This document shows positions 35,421-45,791 of a stretch of 64,000 nt of DNA, piece by piece. A program made the position numbers and the translations under genes. Location: contig NC_134539.1 of NCBI RefSeq assembly GCF_050624435.1, positions 146,416,025 through 146,480,024 on the forward strand, written 5' to 3'. The DNA is from Tenrec ecaudatus (Eukaryota; Chordata; Mammalia; Afrosoricida; Tenrecidae). The notes under the pieces are model-generated. The model was not told the DNA's origin and did no database searches. It worked only from the letters and a program-made list of their open reading frames with translations. How positions within the stretch are numbered: the first letter of the stretch is position 1; the number at the start of each line of letters is the position of its first letter.

Positions 35421-36583
35421 GAGCCTGTCTCATGAAGACACCAGCGTTTTCCGTCTTAGAAGAAATACAACCGAAATGGCACTTAGAAGCGAGGGCTTCT
35501 ACCCGCGTGCATTGCACACGTCCTCAGGCAGGCTCCACGTTTGGAAAAGTCCAGGGTCAGCAAAAAGGGGGGAAACCCTTCCTGAGGGGGACTAGCTCCA
35601 AAGCCACAGTGATGATGGGCTGGCACATACCAGTCATGGAGCGGTGCAGAAGCAGGCTTCTAAGTCCGCTCAAGTCAGAGCCAGCTGGACCCCCACCACC
35701 GTACCACGCAGCAGGAGCCCAGGGAGAGTTCAGGGTCTCCAGGGGTGTCTACATGCCTGGGCCCAACTATCACCCCACGCTTGCTCACACCAGCCAGCCC
35801 CTCCAATATGCTGGACCTCGAGCTCTGGTCAACGCCAACAAGGCGTTTCAAGATGTTCTGGTGAGTTCTGCTGCCTCCTTCACAGGGTGACTCACAGCTC
35901 CGTGGAGAGAACCAAGCGGGGACGCAAAGCCTGTGCTTTCTGGTGCTTCTTCCGGCTGTTCCAGGCACGCTGTTCCCATTTGAAAGCTGGAGCCCGGCCA
36001 CTCCCACGTTCACTCAGTTCAGGCCATTACAAGGAACTGAATGAGATGTGACCATCTCACCCCTCTTCCCGGCTAGCAAAATACCGGAGTCTTAGAGGTG
36101 GCTCTCGAACTCCAGCTCTGAAGAGGGGAAGGTGTCATGAGTTCCCACCATAAAACCCCAGGCCTCGCCTCCCCCCAGCAGAAAGCACAAGGGCTAGGGG
36201 CGTCGTGGCACTGTGAATCGAGTCAGTGGGCTTTGCTTTCTAACCTGCAAAATGGGTATAATCACCTCAGAGCATTTTGGTGGAGCACTGGGAGGTGACA
36301 GGGACGACTCCCCATCAGTGCTGCCATGTTTCCTTCTGTCAGGTGATGGCAGGGGTGGAGCAGGGAGGGGGGAGGTCTAGCTCACCAGGTCATGGGCAAT
36401 TAGGAAGTGAGGAAGGGAATTGTGGGACCATGCCCCCAGGCCAGGAGGTAAGGTCTATAGCTAGCTGGTGGTGGTGTGTGGTGTGTTGTGGATGGTACTA
36501 TTAAGTGCAACAGAGGCAAGAGGTTCTGCTGAGTCTCTGATGGACATACAAGCGAAGGGATTTTTAACGTCCTCAGGGTTCAT
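35421..36583. other. Mostly low-copy DNA
   Basis: No recognised exon. A MIR-like fragment sits at 36225-36290. The open frames of 112-152 codons at 35.4-36.05 kb overlap each other on both strands and have no identifiable domain. Confidence 0.4.
36225..36290 (-). mobile_element. MIR-like fragment
   Basis: 'ctaacctgcaaaatgggtat' followed by 'aatcacctcagagc' matches the antisense MIR core. Confidence 0.45.
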
Positions 36584-36772
36584 GGAGGAGCCCTGGTGGC
36601 CTAATGGTTCTGGGTTGGGCTGCTCATTGCAAGGGCAACTGTTCAAGGCCATCCGTAGTCCTCTAAGAGAAAGACTGAGTTTCCCACTCCTGTAAAGAGT
36701 TAAAAGTCTCAGAAACCCACAAGGGGCTATCTCCATGAGTCAACGACAACCGAATGGCAGTGAGTTGGGGTT
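36584..36772 (+). mobile_element. AfroSINE, near full length
   Basis: The head 'ggagccctggtggcctaatg', the middle 'aagagttaaaagtctcagaa' and the tail 'cgaatggcagtgagttgggg' are in order. Confidence 0.8.
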
Positions 36773-37091
36773 CTGATTTAAAGCCAGGAGGGGGTACGGT
36801 ACTGAAAATCAACCCGCCGCGACTAGTGTTACACACACCCCGTGTGCATAGTCCATCCAGTCCTTTGGTGGGAGACACAGAGATGTGGGTAGAAGGACCA
36901 TGTAGGAAATCTCACGCCACCGCATCGACTCATTGCTACAGGCCCCAGGCTTCCATTTGCCACCCAGATGTCTGCAGAGGGCGACTTGAGCACCCAACAA
37001 GATGGTGGTTGGATGCTCCCCCAGCAAGGAATCCAACTGAACAGGCGGAAGCCACGATGTCTTTGTGAAGTTACTCAGGGGCACAGCATCG

Positions 37092-37346
37092 GGCCTACAC
37101 CAGGACTCCACCAGGTCTACACCAGGACTATCCCAGCCTTATCCCAGGTCTATACCAGGCATACACTAGACTACTACACCAGGACTACTCCAGACCTAAA
37201 CCAGGACTATCCCAGACCTACCCCAGGCCTACCCAGACCTATACCAGGACTATCCCAGGCCTACACCAGGACTCTACCAGGTCTACACCAGGACTGTCCC
37301 AGGTCTATACCAGGCCTACACTAGACTACACCAGGCCTACACCAGG
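37092..37346. repeat. Minisatellite of about 12-bp unit
   Basis: About 21 degenerate units of the type 'ctacaccagga', varying at 'tat/cta' and 'cag/agg', cover 255 bp. The plus-strand frame reads a TRT-PGL-like peptide repeat, but there is no gene context. Confidence 0.9.
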
Positions 37347-38523
37347 TTACAGCAGGAAGAGCTGCTCATGGAGGCTGCCTTGGCGGCCGGCCACCACAAT
37401 ACTAAACTGTGGGGCAGAGCTGGTGGGCTGTGCAGACAGAGCTGACAGGGAGACAAAAGGTGGCGGGAAAGCATGTTTGCAGTGGTGGGGGGAGTGTTGG
37501 GCTTTCTTGGTTTGCTCTTCAGAAACAGCCCCCCCCCCCTCCTGCCTCTTCCTTCCTCCTTCCTCCTTCCTTCCTCCCTTCAGGAGGGCTCCGGCAGGGT
37601 GAAGGCAGTCCTTCCAGAGGATGGCAAGGCCGCAGGGAAGGAGGCATGGACAAAATGGGTGCCATCTGAAAGATGCTGATGGAGCGGGGCCTCTGTGAGG
37701 GAACGTGGCGGCAGACGGACAGTGGGAGGGAAAGACAGTCTGAAATAAGATGGCAGGGGCCAATGGGCCTGCCCCAGGAGGCCTGGAGAGCAGAGTAAAC
37801 ACGTCTAAACTCGCTGGAAGAGAAAGCAGCTAGATGCAGGCTCCCACTGCAAACATTTCAGCATTCCTGCCGGCCTGTTGAAAGCAGCGGGTGGGGCGGG
37901 GGGCTTTGAGACCTGGGGAGCAGAAGTTCCAAGCCTGGAAAACACTGCGTTCCCTGGGGTCAAGGCAATGCCAGGAGGCGGATTTTAATAGCTTCCTGAT
38001 ATCAGGGTAGGAAGCTCACAGAGATAAGAAGGTGGACGAGAGGTCCCGGCTGGAGGAGGGGCAGCCCCAGAGGAAGCTTTAGAGGGGGAGATGGCCGGTG
38101 TTTACACAGAGCCCCCGGCAAGCTCTGCAGTTTACACAAACTGCATCCCCAGGATAGGCTGAAGACAGGCCCGGCTGACCTAGAAAAACCCGTCTGGGCT
38201 GGGTGCCCAGCAGTGCGGAGGCAGGAAGCAAATGCTTGCCCAGCCCACCCAGCCCGCGGAGCTTGGAAAGTGGGAGCATGCTTGCGAACGCACATGCATG
38301 TGTGTGTGTGCGTGCGTGTGCGCATGCATGTGTGTGTGTGTAGGGGTGACCCCTTGCACAACACTGACCTGACACTAACACATAGGACAGTCACTGTCAG
38401 AGATCAGCCTCCTCCTCCAGACTGGCTCCCTCGGTGTCCCCAGGATGGAACCAGGTGGTTTGCCAGTCTTGGCATGCACCTCGCTGTTCAAGTGGGCAGA
38501 GCAGTCAGACATTTCACACTCAA
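37347..38523. other. Low-copy DNA with purine-rich and Z-prone tracts
   Basis: No exon recognised. It includes a C-run and CTTCC-rich tract near 37530-37580 and an alternating purine-pyrimidine tract (listed separately). Confidence 0.4.
38289..38342. repeat. Alternating purine-pyrimidine tract (Z-DNA-prone)
   Basis: Fifty-four consecutive bases alternate pyrimidine-purine without interruption, mixing TG, CG and CA/TG steps and including 'acatgcatgt' and 'gcgcatgc'. Confidence 0.85.
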
Positions 38524-38724
38524 AACTCACTGCCATTGAGCCGATGCCAACTCATAGTGACTCTCCAGGACAGGGTCGAACTGCCCCATGGGTTTCCGAG
38601 GCTGTAACTGTTTATGGGAGTGGAAAGCCCCATCTTTCTCCTGAGGAGCAGCTGGTGGTTTTGAACTGCCGCTCTTGCAGACGGCAGAGTTCAACACCTA
38701 AGCACGATGCCATCAGGGCTCCTC
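38524..38724 (-). mobile_element. AfroSINE, full length
   Basis: The antisense tail 'actgccattgagccgatgcc', the middle 'cagggtcgaactgccccatg' and the head 'gatgccatcagggctcct' are intact. Confidence 0.85.
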
Positions 38725-38991
38725 AGGCATTTTTGGGACCTTTAAAGGGGGCTTTGGGCCAGTGCACTGCACTGCTTGGACCTCCCATGTCCTCATGGGG
38801 AGACGGGGCGATGCTCACGGGGCCCAACCCGCACCGCCGTCATCCTTGACACCAGGATGTGCTACAGATTCAAACTGCTCCATCAGGTTTCCTTGGCGAT
38901 GATTAACAGCGGGAGATCACCCAGCCTTTCTTCCTCAGTCCTGCGGGGTAATCTCAGACCACAAACTGTTCATTCTCTCAGGGTTACCCCA

Positions 38992-39112
38992 GGGCTCCTA
39001 CGTGTCCTGGTGGAGTCACGGGTTATGTGCAGTGAACTGTTGACCACAAGGTCAGTTGTTTAAACACACCAGCCTCTCCTAGGCAGAAAGATGAGGTAAA
39101 GATTTCTACTCA
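38992..39112 (+). mobile_element. AfroSINE 5' part (host of nested SINE)
   Basis: 'ggctcctacgtgtcctggtg', 'accacaaggtcagttgttta' and 'agatgaggtaaagatttcta' form the 5' two-thirds of a plus-strand AfroSINE. It resumes at about 39304. Confidence 0.65.
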
Positions 39113-39303
39113 TGACCGTGGAGTCAATTCTGACTCACAGTGACCCGATAGGACAGGGTAGAATCGCCCCTATGGGTTTTCCCAAGAAGACTATAATTCT
39201 TTACCGGAGTAGAAAGCCTCATCTTTTCTCCTGCGGCACCACTGGTGGTTTCGAACTGCTGACTTTGGAGGCTAGCAGCCCACTCTGCCACTCGGGCTCA
39301 GCC
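39113..39303 (-). mobile_element. AfroSINE nested in another AfroSINE
   Basis: A full antisense copy: 'gtggagtcaattctgactca', 'cagggtagaatcgcccctat' and 'ggtggtttcgaactgctgac'. It sits between the two halves of a plus-strand copy. Confidence 0.75.
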
Positions 39304-39362
39304 TGAGAAACCCACCCAAGCAGTTTCATTCTACAGGGTCGCTGTGTGTCGATGCTAGTGAG
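39304..39362 (+). mobile_element. AfroSINE 3' part (host of nested SINE)
   Basis: 'cctgagaaacccacccaagc' and 'ctacagggtcgctgtgtgtc' complete the SINE that begins at 38992. Confidence 0.65.
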
Positions 39363-40246
39363 ACTCCAAGCCTCACGCCAATGTCGTTCCCCCCCAGCCC
39401 CGGACGCCTTCCTCCCAGTTCTACCCCTCCTCCCAGAGCCACCCACACAGAGCTCCCAAGCTGATGGAGACACTGGGCAGCTGTCCAGGTTGCTCCAGCA
39501 CAGCCCACTGAGCGCAGCAGCGGTTGGCTACAGGCTATCTGGCCAGGCCCGCCCGGCAGTAACTGTAACCCCCTTGTAAGCTCATTCTCCTGGGTGCTCC
39601 CACACCCAGCACAAAGCACACCCTCCCCACGTGCCCAGGCAAGGCCACATTCGGCTCCTGTCGGGCAGTAGGGAGTACAGCTCATTGGCAGGACCCTAAG
39701 TGTGTTCGGCAGTCCCCCCGGGAGGCTTGCTTTTGACCTGTGCCATCTGCAGCGGAGACAGACGAGGCGGGGTGGGGGGGTGGGGGGGATGAGAGTGCCT
39801 CAGAGTAGAAGATTAACTGAACTGAGGGGAGGCAGGGGAGCAGGCCTCAGCAGAGGTCCCAAGAGCCGTGCACAAGCTTGCTGGGGGGGCAGGGGGCTTG
39901 TGGTCCAGCCCCTCCTCTGAGCATTGACAACAGAAGACCCCACGAGTGGCTGGTCCCAGGCCTTCTGGAGAGTTCTCTAGAGCCAAGGAGTGTCTCTCAC
40001 ACTCTCAGAGCCTCTGGGCAAAGTGCAGGGCTCCTCTGTGATTCAGAGGGTGGGGTAGGGTTATAAATGATACAAAACTCCATTAAAAATCCTGGCCTGG
40101 GCTTAACTGTCTTTAAGGGGAACTGCTTCCCCCAGGACCGAGGTCACCCTGTTCCGAACATCTCTCGGAGGGTTCCCATCTCCCAGGTGCTCAGGGCCCA
40201 GGCTTCCTCTGATCCCTTCTGCCTGGTTCCTCACCTCACTCTAAAG
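39363..40246. other. Unassigned low-copy DNA
   Basis: GC-rich, with a G-run near 39770-39790. No exon or repeat family recognised. Confidence 0.4.
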
Positions 40247-40440
40247 CAGGGGTTCTCACCTGTGGGTCGCGACCCCTTCAGAGGGTGAACGACCCTTTCA
40301 CAGGGATCGCCCGATTCATCACAGTATCAAAATGACAGTGATGAAGTAGCAACACAAATAATTGTATGGTTGGGGGGGGTCACCACCGCATGAGGAGCTG
40401 TACAAAAGGGTCTCATCACTAGGAAGGTTGAGAACCACTG
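40247..40440 (+). mobile_element. SPIN-like hAT miniature element
   Basis: A 194-bp element starting CAGGGGTTCTCACC and ending GTTGAGAACCACTG, with 'tgggtcgcgaccccttcaga' and 'gaccctttcacagggatcgc'. Flanking 8-mers CTCTAAAG and CCCTGAAG match at 6 of 8. Confidence 0.85.
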
Positions 40441-41084
40441 CCCTGAAGACTCTGGTCCATCGGTGGGCATCTGCCTCCTGCAGAGTCTGGTTTTGTAACC
40501 TCTCCAGAAGGTTCCATCTGTTCTCCTCCGGCCAGGGCTATCTCCACACAAGAGCCTGACTACAAGAGACTGACTACACCCACCACCCCGTACCTCCACC
40601 CTGCCGACAGTCCTCAGACAGGGCGTCACCCACCCACCACCTACTGCTCAGAAAGTTCCCAATCCCTTCTGTTTAACAGCAGAGTAAATTCCCAACCTCA
40701 TAATGGACCCCTTATCTCACCCTTTCAATCTGACCCCACCCGGCCACCTGAGCCTCAGTGGGCTCTGAGCAAACTGGCTTTCCCATGGTCCTGGGCACGT
40801 GCCAGGTATGTGTCTCCCTCAGGCTGTTCCACGTGCCCTTCCCCACATCTTGCCGTTCAGGCTTCCTGTCCCTGGTCCCACGGATGGGGCCAAGAAAGGG
40901 CCACTAGCTCAATGTGAAATGTGCAGCGAGTGCCACTGAGGAACTGAATGGTATGTTTTGCATTAATCTTATTCCATTTAAAGCAAAGGATACACTCAAA
41001 TCCATTATCGCCTAACTTGCAAGTGTGCTGGGAACAATTGGGAATCCTCTTCCAATGCAACGTTCACGCCAGCGAAACCCAGAT
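40441..41084. other. Unassigned low-copy DNA
   Basis: No recognised exon or repeat. Confidence 0.4.
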
Positions 41085-41216
41085 TGAGCAGTTCCCAGGA
41101 AAATGTAGTGCCAGACGTGCTAGAAGCATAAGAGCATCAACAAAGTGGGACAATGAACGAGGAAGGCTGTGGCACTCAAATGATGGTGCGGGAGAAGATG
41201 CTTGAAAGTGCCATGG
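41085..41216 (+). mobile_element. RTE LINE 3' end, left part
   Basis: 'gcactcaaatgatggtgcgg' then 'gaaagtgccatgg' lead into RTE sequence that resumes at 41474 ('gaaagtaccgtggactgcca'). The element is split by an L1 insertion. Confidence 0.6.
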
Positions 41217-41473
41217 GAGGGCAACAGAAAAGTGGGTGAAGGAGACGTCGGACAGTGTAAGATATGACAAAATAATAGTAATTTATAAATTATCAAGGGT
41301 TCATGGGGGGGGGATGAGGAGCGGATACCAAGGACTCTAGTAGAAAGAAAATGTTTTGAGAATGATGATGGCAACAAATGTACAAATGTGTTTGACACCA
41401 TGGATGGATGGATGGATTGTGATAAGAGTTGTATGAGCTCCCAATAAAATGATTTTAAGGAAAAAGAAAGAAA
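41217..41473 (+). mobile_element. L1 3' end inserted in RTE
   Basis: A short L1 3' UTR end ('aagtgggtgaaggagacgtc' to 'gctcccaataaaatgatttt', then A-rich). A 13-bp imperfect direct repeat flanks it: GAAAGTGCCATGG at 41204-41216 and GAAAGTACCGTGG at 41474-41486. Confidence 0.8.
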
Positions 41474-41815
41474 GAAAGTACCGTGGACTGCCAGAAGAAC
41501 AAACAATTCTGTCTCGGAAGAAGTACAACCAGAATGCTCCTTCGATGTCCAGATAGCAAGACTTCGTCCCACATGCTTTGGGCGTGTGGGCAGGAGAGAC
41601 CAGGTCCTGGAAAAGGAGGTGAGGCTTGGTAAAGACGAAGGACAGCGAAGGAGAAGCAAACCCTCAACGAAACAGATTCACCCCGTGGCTGCAGCCGTGG
41701 GCCCAAACCGAAGGCTGGTGAGGCTGCTGCAGGGCTGGGCGGTGCTTCATTGTGTCGTGCACAGGGGGTCCCCATGAGTCAGAACAGGCTCATCAGGTAC
41801 CTCCCAACACCAACT
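41474..41815 (+). mobile_element. RTE LINE 3' end, right part
   Basis: 'gactgccagaagaacaaaca', 'cccacatgctttgggcgtgt' and the tail 'ccccatgagtcagaacaggc' form the sense 3' end of the RTE LINE. Confidence 0.75.
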
Positions 41816-42089
41816 ACCTAGACAGAAAACACACAGGGCGATTGGCTTTTTGTTTGTGTGGCTTTTCGCGTTTGAACACTCTGTTGTGGTTTGGGTGAAT
41901 GAGAGAGAAAAGTCAGTTCCCAGTCAACCCTCAATGCACTGCTTGTTTTTGTGCCTCCCACCCTCACTCCCCCTCCCCCGCCCCAATTCCATCCACCCAT
42001 CTTTCCTGACGCTCCCTTCAGTGTGACGGTTCACCTTACGGGGTCTATGGACTGGCTGAAACATAACCTCTGGGAAAGGATTCATGTCC

Positions 42090-42220
42090 TGATTGAAGGT
42101 GTCTCAAAGGACCATAGTCTCGAGGGGTCTACCAGTCTCTCTCTGACTGGCAAGTCTGGCCTCGTTTGTGGGTTTTCTATTTTGTTCAACATTTTTATCT
42201 TACTCTGCCCCAAACCTTTT
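42090..42220 (-). mobile_element. Older L1 3' UTR fragment
   Basis: 'ctaccagtctctctctgact' and 'tttgttcaacatttttatct' resemble the antisense 3' UTR of older afrotherian L1. Diverged. Confidence 0.4.
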
Positions 42221-42892
42221 ATTTGGATCCAAACATACATAGCTTTTTTAAAAACGCTGTACAAATAAAATACATCAATAATTATACGTCAAAACGATAT
42301 CTAAAATGTATGACCAATTTCACCCATTCCCTTTTTCAAATGTGGCCTGCTCGAAAATTTAAAAGTACATTTGTGCCTTCCCTTATATTCCTACCAGACA
42401 CACTCTAGATTCCTAAAATGTAGAGTTCATATAAAATCTAGCTTCTGTAGCTCTGTACTGGTTTTGTTTTCATGTACAGAACATGCTTTGTCTTGCTAAG
42501 GAAAGCATTTAAAATGCTCTTAATCCCCAATGCCTGGCAGCAAATCGGAGGGGGCATCAAAGATTTCGTGAGAAAAAAAAAAACACATTCACTTTCATTA
42601 ACTTTTCATTCCATCTGGCCATGAACTGGTTGAATGTCCTTCTTCCTGCTATTTGCTGATCCCTAAAATGAGCCAAAACTCGTGTGGGGGAAGTACGGCC
42701 TAAATGGGCTTTAGAAGGGAAGACAGCAGCTACTTGGTGAGTAGTGAGCGGGATCCTAAAACTTAGGAGCAGCCAACTAAGGTGCGGCGATTGATCTCTC
42801 CCCATCCAGACAGAGAAAGGTGAAGGAAAGGCAAAGGAAAAGATACAAGGAAGCAGTCCAAAGGACCAAGGAACCGGGTGAACCCCAGCCCC

Positions 42893-43254
42893 CATGGCCT
42901 TGAGACCAGAAGAACCAGATGGTGCCCGGCTACCACTGCTGTTGGCTCTAAAGGAAGTTACAACAGGGAGCCTACTCTATCCTGGGTAAGAATCAACCTC
43001 AACATAGTGAAAAAGGCCAGGCTTGTTGGTTGGCTGCAGTCTGGTGGAATCCTATGACACACACACCCTCTAAGCTAGAACGGAATTCACCCTGGCTCCA
43101 CTTTCAGCCAAGGAGTAGACGGGACTCTAAGGGGAACATGACCAACCAGGAGTGGCACACTCCTAACAATCGACCACAGGAGATCAAAGGGCAGCACCTG
43201 TCCCAGGATAAAGGCCAGGAAAGATCAGGAAGGACAAATGGAAAAGAAGATAAG
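42893..43254 (+). mobile_element. Older L1 3' UTR fragment
   Basis: 'gaccagaagaaccagatggt' and 'gcccggctacc' start a sense older-L1 3' UTR. The part at 43081-43254 is the inverse of a block at about 53620-53760. Confidence 0.55.
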
Positions 43255-43412
43255 CAAAGGGTGGGGGAGGGGGGAATGAAGAAGAAAGGATGGCAAGACT
43301 CAGTCTCACATACTTTTGATATGCGCTCAGGAGGGAGCAGTCGCTGGAGGAGGACATGATGCTTGGAAACGTAGAGGGTCTTTGGGAAAAGAGGAAGATG
43401 ATCCATTAAGGA
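43255..43412 (+). mobile_element. RTE LINE 3' fragment
   Basis: 'ctcagtctcacatacttttg' and 'ggaggaggacatgatgcttg' match the RTE 3' region. Confidence 0.5.
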
Positions 43413-43479
43413 GATGCCGTGTATCTACTTTGAGGATGGTACAGGACCAGCTCCAGCTTCACAGCTTCACAACACATGG

Positions 43480-43670
43480 GCCAGGCCCTTTGCTTGCGAC
43501 TCGCTCTACCTATGTTATCACACTTAATCCTCTCAGCAGCCACCCCTGGTGAGTCCTGGCTATAATTAGCGCCATTTTTCAGATAAGGAAAATGAAGCTC
43601 AGAGAGGTGGCGTGCTTAATGGTAGGGTACCGACAGAGACACAGGTAGGATTTGAACCCATGCCTGCCTG
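43480..43670 (+). mobile_element. MIR, near full length
   Basis: 'gttatcacacttaatcctct', 'ccatttttcagataaggaaa' and 'gtaggatttgaacccatgcc' are the MIR blocks in order. Confidence 0.75.
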
Positions 43671-43731
43671 ACCCCATGCCCGAGGTCACACTGGATAGAC
43701 CCAGTTGCCCTTGAGTTGACCCTGAGTCACA

Positions 43732-43757
43732 GCACACACACACGTGCGCGCACGTGT
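43732..43757. repeat. CA run ending in an 18-bp perfect palindrome
   Basis: ACACGTGCGCGCACGTGT at 43740-43757 is its own reverse complement and contains two CACGTG E-boxes (43741-43746 and 43751-43756). Confidence 0.85.
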
Positions 43758-44000
43758 CAGAGGAGAACTGTGGTCCTTGAAGTTTTCCATGATTGATATC
43801 ACAGAAGTCGGCTCCAAGCCTCTCTTCCCAAGCATTTTGAGGTGAATTTGACCCACTAACTTTTTCGTGAGCAACTGAGTTCGGGGACTGTTCGCTGTAG
43901 ATAAGGATGGTTCAGACAAGTTTATTCTGACCCACCCGAGAAAACTTCTCCGTACTACATGTTCTACTGTGGTCTGTTATCTGTGGGTCTGAAGCCCTCC

Positions 44001-44002
<2 letters not shown>

Positions 44003-44046
<44 letters not shown>
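44003..44046. repeat. (AC)22 microsatellite
   Basis: Forty-four bases of uninterrupted AC dinucleotide. Confidence 0.96.
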
Positions 44047-44048
<2 letters not shown>

Positions 44049-44112
44049 CCTTCTAGCTAGCTCAAGCCACTGAGTGACCCATAATTTGATATTCTCTAAG
44101 GACAACAGACGA

Positions 44113-44312
44113 GGATCACTGGTGGTGTAGTGGGTTACATGTTGGGCTGCTAACTTACAAGATCAGCAGTTCAAATCTACCAGTTTCTGCAAGGGAGAAA
44201 AAGGAGGCTTTCTATTCCCGTAAAGATTTACACTCTCAGAAACCCACAGGGGCAGTTCTACTCTGTCCCATAGTATTGAGATGAGTCAGAAATAGACTCA
44301 ATGGCAGTGAGT
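44113..44312 (+). mobile_element. AfroSINE, full length
   Basis: 'cactggtggtgtagtgggtt', 'gatcagcagttcaaatctac' and 'agactcaatggcagtgagtt' are in order. Confidence 0.85.
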
Positions 44313-44329
44313 TATGAGTCAGAATTGCC

Positions 44330-44566
44330 TCAATGGTAGCTAGAAGGCGGGAAATCGGGAAGAGTCGAGAAGAACGGATCCATTTGAATGATGGTGTTGA
44401 CATCGAATATATGAACTGCCAGAAGAATTGGATAAGTCTGTCTTTGAAAAAGTACCGTGAGAATACTCTTTAGAAGTGAATAGGGTGAGACTTTATCTCA
44501 TGTATTTTGGATGTGTTGCTGGGAAAGACCAGTCTCTGGAAAAGGGCACCATGCTTGGTAAAGAGT
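44330..44566 (+). mobile_element. RTE LINE 3' fragment
   Basis: 'atgatggtgttgacatcgaa', 'aactgccagaagaattggat' and 'gaaagaccagtctctggaaa' match the RTE 3' region. Confidence 0.65.
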
Positions 44567-44703
44567 GGAGCTGCCCGGTGGGTTCCTGAGACTTTAAATG
44601 CACAGGAGAAAGCAGCCTCATTTTCCTCCTGTCGAGAGGCTGGTGGGTCCCAACTGCCGGCCTTCCAGTGAACCACTCAGTGCCTAGCCCACTACGCCCC
44701 CAG
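44567..44703 (-). mobile_element. AfroSINE fragment
   Basis: 'gaggctggtgggtcccaact' and the head end 'gcccactacgcccccagg' identify an antisense copy lacking its tail. Confidence 0.55.
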
Positions 44704-45288
44704 GAGTCGGAGGGATGAAGAAGGAAGGGATAGGAGAGGGCAAGGACGGACTGGGGGAATGGGGAAGGAGGTGGAGAGGGCTGGGAGACTGAGGGTGCTG
44801 GACAAAGGGGTGGGGGCCAGGGAGCCAGGACTAGGGAGGGAGGTGGGGAAGGAGGGAGAAAGGATGGCGATCTACAAAGCAAACCAGGAAGGACCTTGGG
44901 TGTTTCCTGCCACTGCCAGACTGGAAAGCTGGCTGGCGTGGCTGAGGATGGCATCAAATGAGCCAAGAGAGTCATCCACCAAAAGGAGGGGCACTTGCTT
45001 AGAAGCGACGCTCAGAAGGCAGGAAGAGGCGCAGAAGGACAAATGGAAGCGGGAGTGTGGGTGAGGGGATCTAGGTAAGAAATGGGCACTTTTGCTTTGT
45101 TTCGTGGCTGTGGGTGGCACGAGACAGAATGTGCACATGTTGCTGATGGCAAACGACTGTATACTTTCACCCAAACCACAGTAAGTTCAAACATGGGGAG
45201 GCAGAAGGAGCATCTTTCTAAGAAAATGTCGCCCATGTCACCAAGAGACTACACGCTGGGAGGGGAACAGAAAGCCTCCTGTTCCTGA
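44704..45288. other. Purine-rich unassigned DNA
   Basis: G/A-rich at 44715-44870. No exon or repeat family recognised. Confidence 0.4.
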
Positions 45289-45786
45289 TGCTATAGTTTA
45301 TTGTGCCAGCCTGGCCAATAAACACACGTAGGATTAACTGAAGGGCAGAGGGATAAATGGCTCGGTGAGCCTCACCTTGGTTGTTCTGTGCCTCAGTTTA
45401 AAGGGGTACACTACCTGTGGGATGCCTAGCCTGTGGACTGTGTCGCTGTAAGTTGAGGTCCCTTTAAGCCCACACGATTGGAATGTTTATCTCTGGAGCT
45501 GGGGACTGACGGTTGATGACAGTTGGGGACCTACCTTGCTGTTTGCTGCCTGGGTATATATAGCCCAGCTCTCTCTACAGAAGGGGACTGGCACCTGGCA
45601 GCTCTCAAAACTTGAAGGACTGCTAGTGTCTCACTGCTTTATAATTTAACTGTTAATTTCTTGTATTATCTATCTGTATATAATTTAACGTTTTATTTCT
45701 TGAATTATATATCTATCTTTATTAATATATTTATATATAATTACTAGCAATCTGGTTTGTCTCTCTAGAGAACCCTGTCCAACACA
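45289..45786 (+). mobile_element. Solo LTR with perfect 5-bp duplication
   Basis: It starts TGCTATAGTTTATTG and ends CCTGTCCAACACA (TG...CA). The 5-mer CCTGA lies immediately on both sides (45284-45288 and 45787-45791). It contains a TATA-like 'gggtatatatagcc' and an AT-rich 3' third. The style is that of ERVL/MaLR LTRs, and no internal sequence remains. Confidence 0.85.
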
Positions 45787-45791
45787 CCTGA

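Noticed and set aside
35432..36051. Pair of overlapping 135-152-codon frames
   Set aside because: They overlap in two frames plus an antisense frame, have no family resemblance, and lack flanking splice signals that would support exons.
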